Part shown: positions 58,831-64,000 of the stretch, piece after piece
Layout: every line of letters starts with the position of its first letter
Numbering within the stretch: the first letter of the stretch is position 1
Assembly: GCF_000512585.2 (NCBI RefSeq)
Contig: NC_089241.1
Location: forward strand, 2,232,001 to 2,296,000
Reading direction: 5' to 3'
Length of the DNA: 64,000 nt
Origin: Kwoniella bestiolae CBS 10118
Taxonomy: Eukaryota > Basidiomycota > Tremellomycetes > Tremellales > Cryptococcaceae
Made by a program: the position numbers and the translations under genes
Notes under the pieces: generated by a model
Seen by the model: only the letters and a program-made list of their open reading frames with translations
Databases searched by the model: none
What the model was told of the DNA's origin: nothing

Positions 58831-59550
58831 AGGTCCGTCGGTCACAATGCTCACTTTGCTGTAGGTTTGGGCAGTGCTTAGCTGGTTCAAATTAGCAGTA
58901 ATGTTTGTCTTGTGCCTTTTTGCACCATGAAGATTGGAGTGATGAATGCGCATGAACCGCTGATATGTAAACCAGAGCAAAATCATAGCGCAGCCATAAA
59001 ATTTCTCAGCAGCGTGCATTGGAGCTCTCGATAAGCCAATTCTTCATTTGGGCGGCGTGATCTCTAGTGACAAATGATCATAAACGGTCATCAGTCGTAA
59101 CCAGCCCATATCAAAGGTTTTTGAGGTGATCTAAAACTTTCTCTTGCGTATCTTATGTATTTCTGATCCATGTCGTTTAGACCACCATCTGTCGCGTCTT
59201 TTGATATCATTTGCTTCGATGCGAGATTTCTCACGGTGAGATCGATGTCATACCAATGATTATCTCCTTTGATTTCTCCAAGGTCGAACTGTCGACTCCC
59301 CTTTGTTGTACGAACGATGTAAGCCTTGAAGATCCTTTGATATTCTGAACCCCGACTACATTTCCAAAAACATCATGTGTTTCGACTCGACTCCAGTAGA
59401 CGCCGATTATCAGCCAACTTTGGTCGACGTACTGACTTAAAGCTCAGACCTTCAAGAGTTTACAAAAAATACTTTTTCGCCGTCTTTTGGATCCAGTTGC
59501 AATCCACCAACCTCATTGCCACTCAACCTCAACATAGCCCTCGTGACCAT
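58831..59550. other. Gene-poor stretch with a short upstream ORF
   Basis: It holds a 21-codon ORF at 59375-59440 in another frame, about 110 nt before the next gene, possibly a uORF. Otherwise it appears empty. Confidence 0.4.
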
Positions 59551-60207
59551 ATGTCGAATCCTGATCAACGTGTACCAGCGTCTTTGAATGAAGACGGGTC
59601 TCATCCTCAATATCTTGAGGGAGACGTAATACCTCCCAGTGACATGCCACCAACGTATTCAGACGTCCTACGACTTCAAAATGCTCCGTCATATCAGCCA
59701 TATCTCCCTTCAATGAGCCTCCCGGGTTCTTCAGAACTCCCTATTATGGCTAATTATGGTCCGCATCCAGGATATCCCAATGGTCCTACCATCGATCCTG
59801 CGACCCACAATCTGTTACATGGCCCATTCCCTTATCCGCCTTCTGAGCGTATCTGTTACTGTCCTGGCTGTTCTCAATCAAGGGGATCCGCGGACTACCC
59901 CCAATTTCAAGACACTGTAGCAGTACGTGCGCCGTCTCAATACACGCAAGACTTTGCTCAACCCTTTCCTGGCATGTTGCTACACTATGGATACGGAAAT
60001 GAAAGCTATGGATACGGAAATGAAACCTATGGTGCTTGGGGTCCGGACGCTATGGCAGAAACATTTGTTCCCCCAATGGGTCCAGGCGAGTATATGCCCC
60101 TCGATCACAGCTATACAAGTGGTAGCTACCCTGCCCCTTACTTTCCAGGTGATTCCGTCTGTCCTCTATCAAACGCTCCCTTCTACTATCAGCCTGAGCA
60201 TCGATGA
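59551..60207 (+). CDS. Pro/Tyr-rich disordered protein with PPxY motif
   Basis: A 218-residue intronless ORF rich in Pro, Tyr, Gly and Ser. Near residue 32 it has DMPPTYSDVLR, a PPxY motif of the type bound by WW domains of Nedd4/Rsp5 ubiquitin ligases. A small Cys cluster (ICYCPGC) lies mid-protein. Two exact 7-residue repeats of YGYGNE(S/T) occur, each encoded by a 21-nt DNA repeat. The start is the first ATG in the frame; upstream codons are open but lack an ATG. No family is recognised. Confidence 0.6.
   Translation: MSNPDQRVPASLNEDGSHPQYLEGDVIPPSDMPPTYSDVLRLQNAPSYQPYLPSMSLPGSSELPIMANYGPHPGYPNGPTIDPATHNLLHGPFPYPPSERICYCPGCSQSRGSADYPQFQDTVAVRAPSQYTQDFAQPFPGMLLHYGYGNESYGYGNETYGAWGPDAMAETFVPPMGPGEYMPLDHSYTSGSYPAPYFPGDSVCPLSNAPFYYQPEHR
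59986..60031 (+). repeat. 21-nt tandem repeat inside the Pro/Tyr-rich gene
   Basis: Two copies of TATGGATACGGAAATGAAA plus two variable bases, followed by a partial third (TATGG). It encodes the YGYGNE(S/T) heptads. Confidence 0.85.
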
Positions 60208-62036
60208 TTGGATTTTACAGAGCAAACCGCTCAGTCAAGTCAACGCGACAGCACCGAATCGCATTCTGACACAGTGATAATCTCACCCATCTTCGTCGTA
60301 AGTCAATCACTTTAGACTGGCACCCACAGCTTTATAGCTTGTCTCTCTTCTCTCCAATGGAGTTCAGCTGCTCAGGTCTTGAATTGTCTCGCCAGAAACG
60401 CGTTGTGATGGAAGCTGCAGGCGATCAGGAATCCTTGGCTGATAGACTAACGGTAAGGACATCTCCCGTGATGTGTATCGTGCTATGCTTGGGTGGAGGG
60501 TAACGAAGGTTGTGTGCGTAAAATAGAGCGACCTTGAAGGAGGATCTGAAGAGACAACAGCTCCAGAGACTCCAAAGCCCAAGGAGGAAGATCAGGAGAG
60601 CACAAAAGCCTAAAACTGAAATCCGGCTTTGACCACAGAGCTGCAAAGCAGTTGTGTCAGTATTAGCCTCGATATTTAACCAACGTGGCAGAATAATAGG
60701 TCCTGTCTGTACTGCTTTCACGTGCAATCATTTCAAGGAGAAAGTGGTGTAGTAAATGAGGCATGAATTGTTTCGAAGACTCTACAGGTGGCGTCGTAAA
60801 TCCAGATCAACTGTAATGGAATGTATTAGACCTTTGAGCTACTTCCGACCAAATTGAAAATGTAACGAAGTCTCTGTAGCTTCGCAGGACTGCCTGACGA
60901 CTCGCCTACCATCGTCGTTGAGAGATCCCTTCAAAGTATACCATATAGTCTGTACTCTATGTGTTTGAATTTAAATTTCATTCCAAGTTATGCGCTCAAA
61001 TTACAGTCGCCTCAAAGAAGGCAAATCATAGAATAAATCGATTAGTGGGATGAACATTCTCAAATTTTGTAATCTCCTCCCTGTTCACGCTCCCCGTACC
61101 AGACTTCTTATCGCCTTCTCGAGGCCCAGCCGCTGATGTCTCACCGTCAGACTCAGAACAAGAAGCAGATGTGATACTTCCAATGTATCCAATTCACTAG
61201 ACCGGTAAAGTGCCTTTACATCTAATGTCGATCACGCGGGATTGGTCTCTCGCAATTCTTTCTCAATTTTTATTGGATTGGATTGATATCAAAGTCTCAC
61301 CTTAACATGCCCAATTTTATCCAATATTATTTTCGATGTTGTTATTTTTTCGACCTTTTCCATAAGCACCGGTTCACCGATGTTTTCTGCGTCTGCTCAA
61401 GCAGTAGGGTCGATAGTCACACAGATCTGGTTTTGTTGATGTCCACTTTCCTCTCACGTCGTATCTCCGCCTTGAGTATTGAAATTGGTTTAACGAAGCT
61501 TGTGTCCCCTTTCACACGGGGAATCATGTTGTGCATGGCTCTCATCAACTGACCCGATGTCTTCAATCTAAGCGGCAGTACACCATGGCAGTTCTAGCAT
61601 GGATCTTCAGCTATGTACTTCTTGATGAAGTCCTCTCATTTAGACTGATTCGTCGTTCTCATTTCATCAGAGCTGCAGGACCATGGAAGGACCCTTGGTA
61701 TCGTATGGCAACGGATGATACCTCGATCTGCATCGCCTCGAAGATGTCATATGCATCCTTTCTTGGGCATCTGAGTCTGAAGTTGACATCAGACGAGAAA
61801 AAGGAGAGGGTGTTGATGTGTGCGCTGCCCATAGACTTACAATACCATATAAATTACGATGCATGTTGACATGTCAAGCACCTCTCATTCTGCCATCAAA
61901 CAATAGATCGAGATCTCATTCAGAATATCTCACTCTACCCGAACCAGGTTTGACTGTTGTTTCCGCATCTCACTATATCATTGCCGTATTCTACCATATC
62001 AGTGGAAGTTAACCTTCACGGCTATCAGCTTACACC
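60208..62036. other. Gene-poor stretch of 1.8 kb
   Basis: The longest frame here is a plus-strand ORF at 61531-61869 (112 codons) containing an aromatic hydrophobic segment (MAVLAWIFSYVLLDEVLSF). It could be a small gene but has no independent support. The rest is AT-rich and featureless. Confidence 0.4.
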
Positions 62037-62798
62037 ATGGAACCGTCCAAATCAGCACAAACTTCTTCCGGCCACAGAATGTCCTCCGGCCCAACCGCTT
62101 CTGGCTTGGAGCTTGGCTTGTGCTCCCCTTCGCCTCTTCCGCTTAAACCGGTAGATGCTTTCAAATCGCCCCAGGAACCTTCAAAATCGAAAGACGATCC
62201 GAGGAGAGATCGTGGCCTCGTTGTTGGAGATGATTATCAGGGACGGACTTCTCCCGATCCACCGTCTGTGGGATCATATGCGGCTTCGCCCAAGTTCTCC
62301 CCGACTTTGGAGCGAGCACGCTCTAAACATTATGAAATTCCTAGCACTCAAGGAAAGCAAATTTGTTATAGAGAGTGGGAAGCATGGGACCAGGAGGGTG
62401 GTCAAGATAGAATGGTGGTTCCGCACCAAGAAGGAAGATCGCTTGCCTTGCTGCTCCAAGACATGTTGGACAACAGGACCTTTTGGGCCTGCCTTGGTCC
62501 GAACCAAGAAGGATCGCTGGGGTCAGGATTCCAAAACACATTGGACGACAGGACTTTTGAGGCTATCTGCCCTGAGTGTTGTCAGAGAATTTGGACGGAG
62601 GGACAATCCAGAGCTGGCCAGAACGAATTATTGTCAGATCGGGACTTCCCTGGTACACCTGTTCCTGTCGACTTAGGGTTTGAGTCTTACCCGTCTGCCG
62701 CTTCGAGTCCTTCTGAGACTGTTGCCCACCCCAGTGCAGATGACAGTACCATGGCCATCCCGAAGGGAACAACAACAAATCCCTCAATCGAATTGTAG
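62037..62798 (+). CDS. Unknown intronless protein with internal duplication
   Basis: A 253-residue ORF. It has a Ser/Pro-rich N-terminus (about 110 residues), then a more ordered middle containing two diverged copies of a segment with the pattern P-(H/N)-QEG-x-SL ... LD-(N/D)-RTF-x-A. A possible small Cys motif follows (AICPECCQRIW), and the end is disordered. The DNA of the two copies (62417-62489 and 62496-62565) is recognisably related, so the duplication is real. No known family is recognised. Confidence 0.6.
   Translation: MEPSKSAQTSSGHRMSSGPTASGLELGLCSPSPLPLKPVDAFKSPQEPSKSKDDPRRDRGLVVGDDYQGRTSPDPPSVGSYAASPKFSPTLERARSKHYEIPSTQGKQICYREWEAWDQEGGQDRMVVPHQEGRSLALLLQDMLDNRTFWACLGPNQEGSLGSGFQNTLDDRTFEAICPECCQRIWTEGQSRAGQNELLSDRDFPGTPVPVDLGFESYPSAASSPSETVAHPSADDSTMAIPKGTTTNPSIEL
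62417..62565 (+). repeat. Diverged tandem duplication of about 70 bp
   Basis: Two adjacent copies begin GGTTCCGCACCAAGAAGG and GGTCCGAACCAAGAAGG and both end in GGAC(A)ACAGGAC-like sequence. Lengths differ by an in-frame 3 bp. Confidence 0.75.
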
Positions 62799-63743
62799 AC
62801 GACAATCTACCTCTCCTCAGGGTGCAGGGGCGACGATTATCCTTGACGTTTTCGTGATTGACCTGGTCAGATCTATGGAACGTCGTTGATTGATGCATTG
62901 TTTCTAAGTCTTGCAAATCTTATTCTCTCCATAACCCATGCCTATCGTTTCTTTAGTACACTTATGCCGCCATACACAAAGCAATGTACTGTACGGTCGG
63001 AAGATCAAAGTCAATCACACAAGTGTATCAGATTGACGTAATTAACCACACGAATAGACAGCCGAAGCTGCCGAGATCATTTCGCTGATTGCGGTTGTGC
63101 GCTCACGAACTTATCGTCCAAACCGTGAACATGTCTTGGCACCAACATCACCACGCGCTGTCACGTATCAACTGACTATCCTCACCTTTCATGAGTCATG
63201 AAGTACAGACCAGTCGTATGTAGCTCGGTCGCGGTTCAGCTCCTTTGGCGCCTTTCTTTGATTTCAATCGCGAAATGACTTCACTCCTGTTTCATTGTTG
63301 CGAGGGATACTGTATCATGCGAAACCTTGTCAGCCTTTCTTATGGCTGTACTCGTACCCTTCATATTAAAATTCATGATGTCGCGTCTCTGAACCTCCTT
63401 TGATGCTGCTCGGCGACCGGTCAACTCATAATAGATCTGATGGTATATATCACCTTGTTTCTGCGCAGGGCCATCGCTAGGCGGACCCATCATAATGGAC
63501 ATAGCTACTAATTCACATAATTAAGTAAACACTGCGCAGTACAGAACGAAAGATAGAAACAGAATAGGTCATCTAAACGGCTTTACCAGTGGGCAGTACT
63601 CAGTTATCCGCCCACCCTTATCACTGTTGTCCGTATTCCACAAAACGACAGATCGGTAGCCACCCCATCCACCTTATATAATCAGTATACCACAGTCCTT
63701 AATCCTCAACTATCTGTATCTGGCAATAATCGCACTCGTCGAC
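62799..63743. other. Gene-poor stretch and promoter of the last gene
   Basis: Only short unsupported frames occur. A TATA box at its right end belongs to the following ORF. Confidence 0.45.
63675..63680 (+). promoter_or_regulatory. TATA box of the last ORF
   Basis: TATATA (in CTTATATAATC) lies about 65-70 nt before the ATG at 63744. Confidence 0.5.
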
Positions 63744-64000
63744 ATGAGTTACACATCGAATTCGCGAGCTTCTTCCGGCTACTCCTCTTACGGCTCATCG
63801 TCCCCTGCCTCTTATTTGTACAACCAATCAACATGCGACCGACCATCATCTTCCTCTGGTTATTCCGACATTAAAAGTCGCAGCGCAAGCTCCGTTCAGA
63901 GCAGACACGGGGGATATCATTCCTACGATCTTCGCGATGAAGCGCGACACATGTACGATCGATCAGGGGACGGCAGCGAGAGGTTCTCAGACGGTTCTTC
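63744..64000 (+). CDS. Ser/Tyr-rich disordered protein (3' partial)
   Basis: The frame is open from the ATG to the window end, 85 codons. The product is dominated by Ser, Tyr, Gly and Arg (MSYTSNSRASSSGYSSYGSS; later GYHSYDLRDEARHMYDRSG). This resembles the other low-complexity proteins of this block. A TATA box stands at a normal distance. No domain is visible in the part present. Confidence 0.6.
   Translation, partial: MSYTSNSRASSGYSSYGSSSPASYLYNQSTCDRPSSSSGYSDIKSRSASSVQSRHGGYHSYDLRDEARHMYDRSGDGSERFSDGS

Noticed and set aside
61531..61869. 112-codon ORF with a hydrophobic start
   Set aside because: It could be a small gene, but there is no motif, repeat, promoter or paralog to support it.
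53972..64000. Transposon or LTR element as the cause of the change in gene character
   Set aside because: I looked for reverse transcriptase, integrase or transposase motifs and long direct or inverted repeats and saw none.
1..64000. CRISPR arrays, rRNA genes, operons or bacterial-type promoters
   Set aside because: The window is eukaryotic nuclear DNA with spliced genes; no such structures are present.

Overview
The window is nuclear DNA of a basidiomycete yeast of the Tremellales (Cryptococcus/Kwoniella type). The evidence is dense protein genes split by many introns, most of about 50-100 nt with GTNNGT donors and a CTNAC-like branch site, very small exons, and fungal proteins such as Rax1, Rpb7, Rpb12, a Gid2-type ligase and a Rad9/Crb2-type checkpoint mediator. 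No rRNA, tRNA, CRISPR array or intact transposon was seen. Exon boundaries were read by eye from splice motifs and reading phase; for most genes the phases close exactly.

Left part (1-13.9 kb): a 5'-truncated Sec7-PH Arf exchange factor, a small membrane protein, an Ash1-like SET-domain histone methyltransferase, an ER TPR/DnaJ co-chaperone, a cyanase and a MARVEL-type four-helix membrane protein. From 15.2 to 19.6 kb lie three same-strand coiled-coil genes; two carry a single disabling lesion (an in-frame stop and a +1 frameshift), and a 10-bp satellite sits upstream of the first.

Middle (20-53.7 kb): housekeeping genes in mostly divergent or convergent pairs. They are RPB12 (with a 2-nt microexon), GID2/RMND5, an HD-domain nucleotidase, the Rad9/Crb2-like gene, a FAM210/DUF1279-like mitochondrial protein, RAX1, RPB7, a 1534-residue protein with GPCR-like seven-helix layout, a Msg5-like dual-specificity phosphatase, a membrane protein with an unresolved 5' end, a Dal5-like MFS transporter, a short-chain dehydrogenase and a thioredoxin-PITH protein. 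The genes do not form one pathway. Common themes are transcription and chromatin (RPB12, RPB7, SET), ER and protein quality control (DnaJ, GID2, thioredoxin-PITH) and signalling (Arf-GEF, phosphatase, Rax1, seven-helix protein).

Right end (53.9-64 kb): a change of character. Genes are sparse and intronless, separated by 0.7-1.8 kb of apparently empty DNA, and encode low-complexity or disordered proteins with no recognised domain; three have TATA boxes. Two share a C-terminal motif, one has an internal duplication and one carries 7-residue repeats plus a PPxY motif. This block, the coiled-coil cluster and the RPB12 microexon are the most unusual parts of the window.
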